Shown piece after piece: positions 15,379 to 24,095 of a stretch of DNA of 49,922 nucleotides (its first letter is position 1; every line of letters starts with the position of its first letter). Source of the DNA: Oscillospiraceae bacterium (GTDB lineage: Bacteria; Bacillota; Clostridia; Oscillospirales; Oscillospiraceae); contig JAJQBY010000139.1 in NCBI GenBank assembly GCA_021203045.1, positions 1 through 49,922 of the forward strand. Reading direction: 5' to 3'. The notes under the pieces are model-generated. The model was not told the DNA's origin, made no database searches, and saw nothing but the letters and a program-made list of their open reading frames with translations. Made by a program: the position numbers and the translations under genes.

Positions 15379-15963
15379 ATGGACATCGGCATCCTGGCCC
15401 TGCAGGGGGCCTTCGCGGAGCACGCCGCCATGCTGGACCGCCTGGGGGCGGGTCACTTCGAGATAAGGAACCGGGCCGCCCTGGAGCGGCCCATGGACGG
15501 ACTCATCCTCCCCGGCGGGGAGAGCACGGTCATGGGAAAGCTGCTGCGGCAGCTGGGCTTATATGAGCCGCTGCGCACGCGCATCGCCGGGGGCCTGCCG
15601 GTATTCGGAACCTGCGCGGGGCTGATACTCCTGGCGGAGCAGGTGGAGGGGGGTGAGCCCTGCTTTGAGACCATGGATATCCGGGCGGTGCGGAATGCCT
15701 ATGGCCGCCAGCTGGGCAGCTTTCACGCCGTCAGTCTCTTTGACGGTCAGCCCATCCCCATGACCTTTATCCGGGCCCCCTATATCGGCGGGGTGGGGCC
15801 GAAGGCCCGGGCGCTGGCCCAGGTGGATGGCCGGGTCGTGGCCGCCCGCCAGGATAACCAGCTTGTCACTGCCTTCCACCCGGAGCTGGACGGAGACCTG
15901 ACGGTGCATACGCTGTTTTTGGATATGTGCCGGAAGGGCGGTGGCGCGCAGGCGGCATCGTAA
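15379..15963 (+). CDS. pdxT: Pyridoxal 5'-phosphate synthase, glutaminase subunit PdxT
   Basis: The class I glutamine amidotransferase that hydrolyses glutamine and channels ammonia to PdxS. Length 194 residues, as usual. The catalytic triad is visible: C79 in FGTCAGLI, and H167 and E169 in AFHPEL. The GGEST motif near residues 46-50 is the family's oxyanion/glutamine-binding loop. The start codon follows the pdxS stop after one base. A strong terminator follows the gene. Confidence 0.96.
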   Translation: MDIGILALQGAFAEHAAMLDRLGAGHFEIRNRAALERPMDGLILPGGESTVMGKLLRQLGLYEPLRTRIAGGLPVFGTCAGLILLAEQVEGGEPCFETMDIRAVRNAYGRQLGSFHAVSLFDGQPIPMTFIRAPYIGGVGPKARALAQVDGRVVAARQDNQLVTAFHPELDGDLTVHTLFLDMCRKGGGAQAAS

Positions 15964-15969
15964 ACGCAA

Positions 15970-16025
15970 AACCCCCGATTCCACGGACGGGCGGGAGCCG
16001 TTGTCCGGGGAATCGGGGGTTTATT
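15970..16025. terminator. Terminator between pdxT and the thioesterase gene
   Basis: AACCCCCGATTCC pairs perfectly with GGAATCGGGGGTT around a GC-rich loop, with TTATT following. It serves two convergent genes. Confidence 0.8.
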
Positions 16026-16033
16026 ATGTAAAC

Positions 16034-16444
16034 TTATTTCTTCTTCCGCTCGCCGACCTTCATGCCTGTCACGGTCACATAGGCCACCTGGTTTCCCGGG
16101 TCGTCGGTCACGGTAACGGAGAAAAGGCAGGTCTGGCGGCCTGTGCGTATCTCCCTGGCCTCGGCGGTCAGGGTCTTGCCCGGGGAGGCGGTGAGGAAGT
16201 GTATCTCCGCGGCGGAGGAGACGAAAACGTCCCTGTCGAAATTGGAGGCCACCCCAAAGGCGAAATCCGCCAGAGTGAATATCGCCCCGCCCATGGGGAC
16301 GCCCAGGCTGTTTTGATGGGCCGGCGTCAGGGCCATGGAGCAGCGGGCATATCCGTCGCCTACCGCGTCGATCACGCAGCCGGTCACCTCCGTGGCAAAG
16401 GTGGTAGTGTAAAAAGCGTGCCGCGCCCGTTCCAGATCTGTCAT
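16034..16444 (-). CDS. PaaI-type hotdog-fold thioesterase
   Basis: A 136-residue acyl-CoA thioesterase of the 4HBT/PaaI group. The signature HQNSLGVPMGGAIFTLAD (residues 43-60) includes the conserved Asn/Gly loop and D60 at the catalytic position. The family hydrolyses small aromatic or acyl-CoA esters; the substrate here is not known. AGGAGG lies 8 bases before the ATG and a TTGCCT-17-TATAAC promoter is upstream. Single gene; the C-terminus is basic (GERKKK). Confidence 0.88.
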   Translation of the reverse strand: MTDLERARHAFYTTTFATEVTGCVIDAVGDGYARCSMALTPAHQNSLGVPMGGAIFTLADFAFGVASNFDRDVFVSSAAEIHFLTASPGKTLTAEAREIRTGRQTCLFSVTVTDDPGNQVAYVTVTGMKVGERKKK

Positions 16445-16481
16445 ATACTATGCCTCCTATTTTGGGCGTTCATTCCTGTTT

Positions 16482-16510
16482 GTTATACCACATATCGTAT
16501 CGAAAGGCAA
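16482..16510 (-). promoter_or_regulatory. Promoter of the thioesterase gene
   Basis: Minus-strand TTGCCT and TATAAC separated by 17 bases. Confidence 0.6.
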
Positions 16511-16568
16511 ATTCAAATCGTATGTGGCGGCGGAAAGCCGCAAAATATGCCCTTCATTCCCCACCAGC

Positions 16569-16597
16569 TTGATATTTTTTGGCATTTGTGGTATGTT
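16569..16597 (+). promoter_or_regulatory. Promoter of the DUF4015 gene
   Basis: TTGATA at 16569-16574 and TATGTT at 16592-16597, 17-base spacing, 35 bases before the start codon. Confidence 0.6.
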
Positions 16598-16631
16598 TTT
16601 ATGGGAATCATCCCCCCGGAGGAGCAATATT

Positions 16632-18479
16632 ATGTCCCACGATGGCAGGAAAAGGAAAAAGAGAAGATACCGCCTGCGGCCCTGGCAGCGGCTGGGACTG
16701 GTGGCGGTGCTGGTCCTTGTCTTTGCGGTGAGCAGTACTCTGTTCATGGACTTTGACCGGGCTGCCCCGGAGGACGAGGAGGAGACGGTGTCCGCCGGCT
16801 CCGGCTGGACGGACTCCGTGTATGCCTATGTCCTGGCGGAGGACGGCTCCCTGACCGCCACGGTCTATAACGAGGGTCTGGCGGAGGCGTATCAGTGCGG
16901 CCGGGGCGCTTATGTGGAAATAGAGAGCTGGACGCCCTTCGTTTCGGAGACGGGGGAGGAGTATTACCACATCTACTATAACGGGGATTACGGCTATATC
17001 CTCTGCGAATACATTACGGACGACCGCTCCGACCTTTTGCAGGAGAGCATCGTCTATGTGCGCACGCCGGTGATGCTGCTTGCGGAGCCGGACAGCGTGG
17101 AGACCGGCGGCCTGGCGGAAAAGGGTGATATGCTCCAGGTAGTGGGCTACGACTATTTCTGCGATGACGGCACCGTGCATATGTACGAGGTGATGATGGG
17201 CTCGGAGATCGGCTGGATCAAGGCGGACTATGTGGTATCCACCTATGCGGAAAGCATGGAGAACTGGACGAACGAGAATAACGTCTATGCGACCCATGTC
17301 TCCCGGGGAGACAGCTACGGCGGTGGCGACGCGGCGGATCTGGATTACTGGCCCCACGAGAAAGGCGATTTTGCCGACGAGGGCAATGAGATGCCGGAGA
17401 GCGTCTATGCGCTGTATATCAACGCCGAGGATGCGAACCCGGAGACGATGGCGGAGTATATCGCCCTGGCGGAGGGAACGGAGATCAATGCCTTTGTGAT
17501 CACCGTCTTTGACGACGGGATAGTGGCCTATCCCTCCGACGTGCTGGACAGCTATGGGATAATGGACAGCTACTCCTGCGGAAATACCCTGGAGGAATTC
17601 ACCCAGGCGATACAGATGGCTCAGGACGCCGGATATTACTGCGTGGCCCGGATAACCTGCTTCCGGGATCAGGTCCTGGCCCAGGCGTATCCGGAATGGG
17701 CCATTTCGGATTTGAACGGGGTGCCGATGGAGCTGAACGGCTCCTACTGGCCCAGCGTATACTGCCGGGAGGTCTGGGAGCTGAAGGTGTCCCTGGCCAT
17801 CGAGGTGGCAGATACCTTCGGCTTCAATGAGATACAATTCGACTATGTGCGCTTCCCGGATTACATCATCAACTATGAGGAGGAGGGCACCGTAGACCTG
17901 AAAAATACCTATGATGAGTCCAAGGCCCAGGCGGTGCAGCGGTTTCTGACCTATGCGACGGACATTCTCCATGATCATGGGGTCTATGTGGCGGCGGATG
18001 TGTTCGGAGAGACCTCCAATACCTATGTGGCTCCCTACGGCCAGTACTGGCCGGCCATCAGCACGGTGGTGGATGTGATATGCGGGATGCCATACCCCGA
18101 CCATTTCAGCTCTTACTATTCCGGCGGGAGCTATTACGTTCCCTATAAGCACCCCTATGAGATGCTGAACGACTGGGCCCAGCGGGTGGCCCTGCGGCAG
18201 AACGAATGCTCCTCTCCGGCGGTCGTCCGCACCTGGCTGCAGACCTGGGACGACTCCAACTATGAGTATGACAGCTGGGCCATCCAGCGGCAGATCGTGG
18301 GCCTGTACGATGCGGACATCACCGGCGGCTATATGCTCTGGCATGGCTATGGAAGCCTGTATGTGGCGGATAAGCTGGAGGGCGTTATCGAGTACGACTA
18401 CTATACCCTCTATCTGGAGGCCGAGGAGGCCGGCGAGCTTTTGTCTGACTATATGGGCGTGGACACAAACGAGGACTGA
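16632..18479 (+). CDS. Putative glycoside hydrolase (DUF4015/PF13200-like) with SH3-type region
   Basis: A 615-residue membrane-anchored extracellular protein. A basic N-terminus (RKRKKRRYRLRPW) is followed by one membrane helix near residues 20-40. Residues about 60-215 look like SH3-type repeats (VYVRTPVMLLAEPDS, GDMLQVVGYDYF). The C-terminal part, from VYALYINAED onward, is a TIM-barrel hydrolase-like domain with INAFVITVFDDG, YYCVARITCFRD and the FNEIQFDYVRFPDY strand that carries conserved acidic residues in this family. ATG 16632 is chosen because GGAGGAG lies 8 bases before it; an upstream in-frame start lacks one. Probably acts on cell wall or surface polysaccharide; no activity is established. 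Confidence 0.82.
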   Translation: MSHDGRKRKKRRYRLRPWQRLGLVAVLVLVFAVSSTLFMDFDRAAPEDEEETVSAGSGWTDSVYAYVLAEDGSLTATVYNEGLAEAYQCGRGAYVEIESWTPFVSETGEEYYHIYYNGDYGYILCEYITDDRSDLLQESIVYVRTPVMLLAEPDSVETGGLAEKGDMLQVVGYDYFCDDGTVHMYEVMMGSEIGWIKADYVVSTYAESMENWTNENNVYATHVSRGDSYGGGDAADLDYWPHEKGDFADEGNEMPESVYALYINAEDANPETMAEYIALAEGTEINAFVITVFDDGIVAYPSDVLDSYGIMDSYSCGNTLEEFTQAIQMAQDAGYYCVARITCFRDQVLAQAYPEWAISDLNGVPMELNGSYWPSVYCREVWELKVSLAIEVADTFGFNEIQFDYVRFPDYIINYEEEGTVDLKNTYDESKAQAVQRFLTYATDILHDHGVYVAADVFGETSNTYVAPYGQYWPAISTVVDVICGMPYPDHFSSYYSGGSYYVPYKHPYEMLNDWAQRVALRQNECSSPAVVRTWLQTWDDSNYEYDSWAIQRQIVGLYDADITGGYMLWHGYGSLYVADKLEGVIEYDYYTLYLEAEEAGELLSDYMGVDTNED

Positions 18480-18488
18480 TGCCCGGAA

Positions 18489-18517
18489 TTGACAAGCCTC
18501 CGGCCCTGTGGTAAGCT
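18489..18517 (+). promoter_or_regulatory. Promoter of ridA-xdh
   Basis: TTGACA (18489-18494) and TAAGCT (18512-18517), 17-base spacing, 41 bases before the ridA start. Confidence 0.6.
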
Positions 18518-18557
18518 GTCGTTGTGATCTAATATTTGCATGAAGGAGTGTTTCATC

Positions 18558-18929
18558 ATGGAAAAACTGACTGGTGCGACCCCGGCGCTGGGTCCCTATT
18601 CCGCAGGCGTAAAGGCAGGAGGACTGGTGTTCGTGTCCGGACAGATACCCACGGACGCGGCCGGTAATCTGCCGGAGGGCATAGAGGCCCAGGCGGAGCA
18701 GAGCATTCTGAACGTGAAGGCCGTTCTGGAGGCCGGCGGCAGCGATCTGCAGCATGTGGTGAAAACCACCGTGTTTCTCCGGGATATGGAGGACTTCGCC
18801 AAGGTGAACGAGGTCTATGCCCGGTACTTCAACGGCGAGGTGCAGCCTGCCCGTTCCTGCGTCCAGGCGGCGAAGCTGCCGAAGGATATGCCCCTGGAGA
18901 TCGAGGCCATCGGCGTAGTCGTGAAATAA
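18558..18929 (+). CDS. ridA: RidA family enamine/imine deaminase
   Basis: RidA (YjgF/YER057c/UK114) hydrolyses reactive enamine and imine intermediates formed by PLP enzymes. The 123-residue length and the motifs GPYSAG, FVSGQIP and QPARSCVQ are diagnostic, with R99 at the carboxylate-binding position. ATG 18558 is used because AAGGAG lies 9 bases before it, although an in-frame ATG exists at 18540. The stop is 13 bases before the xanthine dehydrogenase start, so they form one operon; RidA-like proteins commonly accompany this hydroxylase type. Confidence 0.92.
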   Translation: MEKLTGATPALGPYSAGVKAGGLVFVSGQIPTDAAGNLPEGIEAQAEQSILNVKAVLEAGGSDLQHVVKTTVFLRDMEDFAKVNEVYARYFNGEVQPARSCVQAAKLPKDMPLEIEAIGVVVK

Positions 18930-18942
18930 GGGCCCGGGGGCC

Positions 18943-21507
18943 ATGTACGCGTTTACCGTCAACGGCGTCCCCGTCCGGACGGAGCGGGATATGAAGCTGC
19001 TGCCCTATCTGCGGGACGAGCTTCATCTCACCTCCGTCAAGGACGGGTGCAGCCAGGGCGTATGCGGCGCCTGCACCATTCTGGCCGACGGCCGTCCGGT
19101 GCGGGCCTGCGTGCTGACCACCGCCAAGGCCAGTGGGAAAAATATAACCACCTGCGAGGGGCTTTCCCCTTATGAGCGGGAGGCTTTTGTATACGCATTT
19201 TCTCACTGCGGGGCCGTTCAGTGCGGCTATTGCACCCCGGGCATGGTGATGGCGGCGAAGGCGCTGCTGGATGGAAATAAAACCCCCATCCGGCAGGAGG
19301 CGGCTAAGGCCGTTCGGGGGAACCTGTGCCGCTGCACTGGCTATGTGAAGATTGTGGACGCTATCCTGCTTGCCGGAAGGCTGCTGGCCTCCGGGGAGCC
19401 TGTGCCAAAGGACGAGGCGGCCGCCCTGCTGGGAGAGCGTATGCTGCGGGTGGACGCCCCGGACAAGGCCGTCGGCCGGGCGGAGTACGCCGGAGACGTA
19501 TACCTGGACGGCATGGTCTATGGCTCCGCCGTCCGCAGCGCGTATCCCCGGGCGCGGGTGCTTGCCGTTCATAAGGAGAAGGCCCTGGCCCTGGAGGGGG
19601 TCCTGTGCGTTCTGACGGCGGAGGATGTGCCGGGGACGAATAAGATCGGCCATTTGAAGCAGGACTACGACGTGATGATTCCCGTGGGGGAGATCACCCA
19701 CTTCCGGGGGGATGCGGTAGCCCTTGTATGCGCCGAGACGCCGGAGCTGCTGGCTCAGGCCAAGGCGCTGGTGGAGGTGGAATATGAGCCTCTCCCCGCC
19801 GTGCTGGATCTGGAGAGCGCCCGGAAGGGGGATATCATCGTCCATCAGGAGATGGGGGAGGAGACCAACTGCTTCGCGGAGACCCATGTCGTCCGGGGCC
19901 ATGCGGACGAGGTTATCGCCGGGTCAAAATATGTTGTCACCACCCACTATTCCACCCCGGAGACGGAGCATGCCTTTCTGGAGCCGGAGAGCGCTGTGGC
20001 CCGGCCCTGGGAGGATGGGGTGCAGGTGTTTTGCGGGGATCAGGGCATTTATCAGACCCGGAAGGAGGTCGCCCAAATGCTGGGCCTGGCCCAGGAACAG
20101 GTACGGGTCACGGCCAAAATGGTGGGCGGCGGCTTCGGGGGCAAGGAGGATATGTCCGTCCAGCACCACGCGGCCCTGCTGGCCTGGCACACAGGGCGTC
20201 CGGTGAAGGTGACGCTGACGCGGGATGAGTCCATTCTTATCCACCCCAAGCGGCACGGCATGGAGATGGATTTCACCACCGCCTGCGACGAGACGGGCAG
20301 ACTTACCGCCATGAAGGCTGTCCTGCTGACGGATTCCGGGGCCTATGCCTCCCTGGGCGGGCCGGTTTTGCAGCGGGCCTGCACCCACGCCGCCGGGCCG
20401 TACAACTATCAGGACGTGGACATCCTGGGCCGGGCCTATTACTCCAACAACCCGCCCTGCGGGGCGTTCAGGGGCTTCGGAGTGACCCAGTCCTGCTTCG
20501 CCACGGAGATGAATCTTAACCAGCTGGCAAAGCTGGTGGGCATCAGCCCCTGGGAGATACGATATAAAAATGCCGTCCGCCCCGGGGATACGCTGCCCAA
20601 CGGCCAGATAGCGGGGCCGGATACCGCCCTGACGGACTGTCTGGAGGCGGTGAAGCCCTATTTGGACCAATACCCCCAGGCGGGGGTGGCCTGCGCCATG
20701 AAAAACAGCGGCGTGGGTGTGGGCATCCCGGACATTGGCCGGGTGCGGCTGGTGATACGAAAGGGCCTGGTGGAGATCCATTCCAGCGCCGCCTGTATCG
20801 GCCAGGGGATGGGCACCGTCCTGACCCAGATCGTCGGGGAGACGGCGGGCCTGGACCGGACCTTGCTGCGGTATTTCCCGCCGGATACGGCGGATTCCCC
20901 GGATGCGGGGAACACTACCGCCTCCCGCCAGACTCTGTTCACCGGGGAGGCCTGCCGCCGGGCGGCCATCGCGCTGCAGGACGCCCTGGAAAACGCCTCT
21001 CTTGATAAGCTGGAGGGGCGGGAGTTTCTGGGGGAATATCTGGGCGAGACCGACCCCATCGGTTCGGATAAGGATAACCCCGTCTCCCATATCGCCTATG
21101 GCTACGCCGCCGAGGTGGTCATATTGGGAGAGGGTGGAAAGATATCCCAGGTGGTCGCCGCCCATGACGTGGGCCGGGCCGTAAACCCCACCGCTCTGGA
21201 GGGACAGATAGAGGGCGGGGTAGTCATGTGCCTGGGCTGGGCCTTGACGGAGCGCTTCACCCTGATAGACGGTCAGCCCCAGGAGAAGCTGGGGACGCTG
21301 GGCCTGCTCCGGGCCGATCAGATACCGGAGATCACCACAGTCATCGTGGAGAAAAACCCCTCCGACCTGGCCTGCGGGGCCAAGGGCGTAGGGGAGATCG
21401 CCGCCATCCCGGCGGCTCCGGCGGCGGCGCTGGCCTATTGGAACCGGGACGGTATCCTCCGCACCAGCCTTCCCCTGGAGGGGACACCGTACAGCCGGAG
21501 AAAATAA
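18943..21507 (+). CDS. xdh: Selenium-dependent-type xanthine dehydrogenase (fused 2Fe-2S and Mo-cofactor subunits)
   Basis: An 854-residue molybdenum hydroxylase. Residues 1-155 bind two 2Fe-2S clusters: C36, C41, C44, C56 for the plant-type cluster and C94, C97, C129, C131 for the second. From about 165 to the end is the molybdopterin domain, with GGGFGGKED, PPCGAFRGFG and GAKGVGEIAAIPAAP containing the catalytic Glu. No FAD domain is fused. The fused layout and length match the family TIGR03311, thought to carry a labile selenium at Mo and to oxidise purines or related heterocycles. The protein itself needs no selenocysteine codon. The ribosome site is weak (GGGGG). A MocA-like cofactor gene lies 6 kb downstream. 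The selenium assignment rests on family knowledge. Confidence 0.85.
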   Translation: MYAFTVNGVPVRTERDMKLLPYLRDELHLTSVKDGCSQGVCGACTILADGRPVRACVLTTAKASGKNITTCEGLSPYEREAFVYAFSHCGAVQCGYCTPGMVMAAKALLDGNKTPIRQEAAKAVRGNLCRCTGYVKIVDAILLAGRLLASGEPVPKDEAAALLGERMLRVDAPDKAVGRAEYAGDVYLDGMVYGSAVRSAYPRARVLAVHKEKALALEGVLCVLTAEDVPGTNKIGHLKQDYDVMIPVGEITHFRGDAVALVCAETPELLAQAKALVEVEYEPLPAVLDLESARKGDIIVHQEMGEETNCFAETHVVRGHADEVIAGSKYVVTTHYSTPETEHAFLEPESAVARPWEDGVQVFCGDQGIYQTRKEVAQMLGLAQEQVRVTAKMVGGGFGGKEDMSVQHHAALLAWHTGRPVKVTLTRDESILIHPKRHGMEMDFTTACDETGRLTAMKAVLLTDSGAYASLGGPVLQRACTHAAGPYNYQDVDILGRAYYSNNPPCGAFRGFGVTQSCFATEMNLNQLAKLVGISPWEIRYKNAVRPGDTLPNGQIAGPDTALTDCLEAVKPYLDQYPQAGVACAMKNSGVGVGIPDIGRVRLVIRKGLVEIHSSAACIGQGMGTVLTQIVGETAGLDRTLLRYFPPDTADSPDAGNTTASRQTLFTGEACRRAAIALQDALENASLDKLEGREFLGEYLGETDPIGSDKDNPVSHIAYGYAAEVVILGEGGKISQVVAAHDVGRAVNPTALEGQIEGGVVMCLGWALTERFTLIDGQPQEKLGTLGLLRADQIPEITTVIVEKNPSDLACGAKGVGEIAAIPAAPAAALAYWNRDGILRTSLPLEGTPYSRRK

Positions 21508-21611
21508 CCATCGCATACAGAGGAAAGCCGCTGCAATTTCGCTGACGAGTTCATTTTGGGTTCATACTTTCCGGGTATACTATCGTAAAAAACTCGGAAA
21601 GGAAGCTGCAC

Positions 21612-22277
21612 GTGGACAACGATAAGATCACACCCACCATCCAGAGCTCTCTCCGGCACATTCTGAAAATGCCGAAGGAATGCTACGGAGCCAGCGGCGT
21701 TGTGGTCAATGGCCGCCGCATCAAGAGCCTGGTGTTCACCACGGACGTGGCCATCATCCGCAACTGCGACGCGGACGCGGTGTTCGCCGTCTATCCATTC
21801 ACGCCCCAGCAGGCCATCAGCGAGGCGCTTGTGCGCTATTCCTATATCCCGGTGTTCTGCGGCGTGGGCGGCGGCACTACCAAGGGAATGCGCACCGTAG
21901 GACTGGCGAGGGATGTGGAGTGTCAGGGCGCCATGGGCGTGGTGCTGAACGCCCCCATTACCAATCTGAACCTGCTGGCTGTGGCAAAGGCTGTGGATAT
22001 CCCGGTTATCATCACCGTGGTGAATGAGGAGACGGACATTGCCCAGCGCCTTGCCTCCGGCGCGTCCATCCTGAACGTGGCCGGCGGCCCGAGCACCCCT
22101 GATATTGTTCGGCGGATACGAGAGGATTTCCCGGATGTGCCCATCATCGCCAGCGGCGGCAACACCGGGGAGATGATAAAAAAGACCATCGCCGCCGGCG
22201 CGAACGCCATCACCTATACCCCGTCCTCTACGGCGGAGCTGTTCAAGTCGATGATGCAGCGGTATCGGGAGCAATAA
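21612..22277 (+). CDS. TIM-barrel protein of unknown function (often annotated 'hydrolase')
   Basis: A 221-residue soluble protein. It has alternating strands and helices of a phosphate-binding TIM barrel, with ADAVFAVYPFTPQ, PVFCGVGGGTTKG, GAMGVVLNAPI, ILNVAGGP and the C-terminal PIIASGGNTGE and GANAITYTPSSTAE, which resemble phosphate-binding loops of HisF/ribulose-phosphate-type barrels. Start is GTG at 21612, with AAGGAAG upstream. A TATACT -10 lies at 21576-21581. It stands alone between xdh and a strong terminator. I recognise the family from clostridial genomes but know no demonstrated reaction. Confidence 0.65.
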   Translation: MDNDKITPTIQSSLRHILKMPKECYGASGVVVNGRRIKSLVFTTDVAIIRNCDADAVFAVYPFTPQQAISEALVRYSYIPVFCGVGGGTTKGMRTVGLARDVECQGAMGVVLNAPITNLNLLAVAKAVDIPVIITVVNEETDIAQRLASGASILNVAGGPSTPDIVRRIREDFPDVPIIASGGNTGEMIKKTIAAGANAITYTPSSTAELFKSMMQRYREQ

Positions 22278-22280
22278 CAC

Positions 22281-22317
22281 TCATCAGGGATAAAAGCTTT
22301 GCTTTTATCCCTGATGA
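22281..22317. terminator. Perfect 17-bp hairpin terminator
   Basis: Two perfectly complementary 17-base arms (22281-22297 and 22301-22317) around TTT, starting three bases after the TIM-barrel stop codon. There is no long T-run, but the arms contain GCTTTT. Likely a terminator or a strong RNA 3' stabiliser. Confidence 0.6.
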
Positions 22318-22498
22318 AGGGGCAGCGGCCTGACCTGCGCACTCAGCGTCCGCCTGCGGCGGCCACTTCGCACACTCCCAGGCTGAGAAGAATTTTTTTG
22401 CCACGTACACGCCGCGGCAAAAAATGATTTGATTTTATTCGCCGCTGCGGCGGCGAACTCTGCGAGGCTTTTTGGAAAATTTACACCAAGCGCGAAAA
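22318..22498. other. Gene-free spacer with several hairpins
   Basis: Between the TIM-barrel and MATE genes. It holds a CTCAGC/GCTGAG stem near 22341-22387 enclosing CCGCCTGCGGCGG, a TTTTTTGCC/GGCAAAAAA stem near 22393-22424 and the palindrome CGCCGCTGCGGCGGCG at 22440-22455. No gene with a ribosome site was seen. Confidence 0.45.
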
Positions 22499-22539
22499 CC
22501 ACCGGCATGAAGCGGAAAACGCTTCGTGCCGGTGGCTTT
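22499..22539. terminator. Bidirectional terminator after the MATE gene
   Basis: A 16-bp stem with one mismatch (22499-22514 and 22520-22535) and loop GAAAA, followed by CTTTT on plus and TTTTC on minus. Confidence 0.75.
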
Positions 22540-22557
22540 TATCGCAGGTGGGTGTTT

Positions 22558-23928
22558 TTATATAGCAGCGGTCAGCAGCTGCCGGTTTTTCCAGCGGCCG
22601 GTGGCAAAGTATATCCAGCCGCATATGACGGATACAAAGCCGGCCAGGGCGCTGCCCCACCAGTAGCCGTACAGCCCCATGCCCATGGGAATGGCCAGTA
22701 GCAGGCTCAGGCCGATGCGGGCCACCACGCCGTCCGCCAGGGCGATGACGAAGTTCAGCTTCACATTCCCCACGCCGCTGATAAGACCCAGTACCGGGGC
22801 CATCAGGGCGAAGGACAGGTACATCCACGTCAGGATGAACATATAATCCGGAGCCATGGCCAGCACCGCCTCATCCGAGGAGAAGATACCGAACACTGTC
22901 TGGGGAAACAGCAGACACAGGGCGGACAGGATGACCCAATAGGCAAGGCATATCCCTGTGGATACAAACAGGGACTTTTTCACCCGCTCCGGCTTTCGGG
23001 CGGCGATGTTCTGCCCTGTGACAGTGGCTTCCGCCGTCTGCATGGAATTTGTGATGATGTTGCAGAGGGAATAGAGCTTATTCCCTACGCCGCTGACCGC
23101 TGAGGCCACTACGCCATAGACGTTTACCCAGGCGTTCACGAACATCATGGAGATGTTAATGGCGATCTGCATGAAGGCCAGGGGCGCCGCCAGGCTGATC
23201 ACGACCCGCAGGGTGCGCTTGTGTATACGGAAGCTCTCCCGTTTGAAGTCGAAGCCGAAGGTCTCCCGGTGCTTATAAAGGTAGATAAGGGCAAAGAGGA
23301 AGCTGGCGAGCTGGGCGATGGAGGTCGCTATGCCTGCACCCTTGGCCCGCATGCCCAGGCCCCAGACCAGAACCAGATCCAGAATCATATTGGTGACGGC
23401 CGCCGCTGCGATGATGTACATGGGCCGGGTGGAGTCTCCCATGCCCCGCAGCACGGCGCAAAGGGTACCGTAGCCATAGGTGAAGGGGATGCCCAGGCAG
23501 CACCAGAACATATACTCCGTTGCGTCTGTCCAGGCCTCGCTGGGGGTGTTCAGGAGCCGCAGAACGGGGTTTTTGAATATGAGGCCCAGCGCAGTGACTA
23601 TCACTGCCAAAATGACCGTGAAGGACAGGGAGGTACCTATGGTGCGGCGTACGCCCTGCGTATCTCCGGAGCCTACCTGCTGAGATATAAGGATCTGGCA
23701 GCCGCTGCCCAGGCCGATGCCAAGGGCGTACAGCAGGAAGGTGATCTGCCCGGCGATGGAGACGGCGCTCAGCCCCTCGCTGCCCACCACCTGGCCCACC
23801 ACGGCCAGGTCCACCAGGTTATACAGGGTCTGCAGCAGGTTCGCCAGGGCAAGGGGGGCGGCATAGAGGAATATCTGCTTTGCCAGCGGCCCCTGTGTCA
23901 GGTCGTTTATCATGGTTTTTTGCTTCAT
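22558..23928 (-). CDS. MATE family efflux transporter
   Basis: A multidrug/toxin exporter of about 456 residues with roughly twelve membrane helices in two homologous halves. The N-terminus contains the family pattern PLALANLLQTLYNLVDLAVVGQVVG and the second half begins near VVISLAAPLAFMQIAINISMMFVNAW. Such proteins exchange Na+ or H+ for cationic drugs or metabolites. The ATG at 23928 is the probable start (MKQKTMINDL); a TTG at 23937 in the same frame is possible, and neither has a close ribosome site. Monocistronic; the substrate is unknown. Confidence 0.9.
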   Translation of the reverse strand: MKQKTMINDLTQGPLAKQIFLYAAPLALANLLQTLYNLVDLAVVGQVVGSEGLSAVSIAGQITFLLYALGIGLGSGCQILISQQVGSGDTQGVRRTIGTSLSFTVILAVIVTALGLIFKNPVLRLLNTPSEAWTDATEYMFWCCLGIPFTYGYGTLCAVLRGMGDSTRPMYIIAAAAVTNMILDLVLVWGLGMRAKGAGIATSIAQLASFLFALIYLYKHRETFGFDFKRESFRIHKRTLRVVISLAAPLAFMQIAINISMMFVNAWVNVYGVVASAVSGVGNKLYSLCNIITNSMQTAEATVTGQNIAARKPERVKKSLFVSTGICLAYWVILSALCLLFPQTVFGIFSSDEAVLAMAPDYMFILTWMYLSFALMAPVLGLISGVGNVKLNFVIALADGVVARIGLSLLLAIPMGMGLYGYWWGSALAGFVSVICGWIYFATGRWKNRQLLTAAI

Positions 23929-24004
23929 TGCGTTCAATATAAAATGGCCGGAGCCGTTCCTTTCTGAAAATTCGAATTCATTGCATAAGGCGCTTATGAA
24001 TTTG

Positions 24005-24038
24005 AACTCCCGAAAACCCAGCAGGGCTTCCGGGAGTT
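24005..24038. terminator. Hairpin between the MATE and pyrophosphatase genes
   Basis: AACTCCCG pairs with CGGGAGTT over a 17-18-base loop that can pair further internally. There is no strong T-run. It lies upstream of the MATE gene and downstream of hppA. Confidence 0.45.
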
Positions 24039-24054
24039 ATCTTGTGTTTCCGTA

Positions 24055-24086
24055 AAACCGCCTCACCTGGTTTCCCAGGTGAGGCA
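24055..24086 (-). terminator. Intrinsic terminator of hppA
   Basis: GCCTCACCTGG and CCAGGTGAGGC form an 11-bp stem; on the minus strand it is followed by GGTTTTACG. It begins 10 bases after the hppA stop codon. Confidence 0.75.
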
Positions 24087-24095
24087 GCGGTGTGA

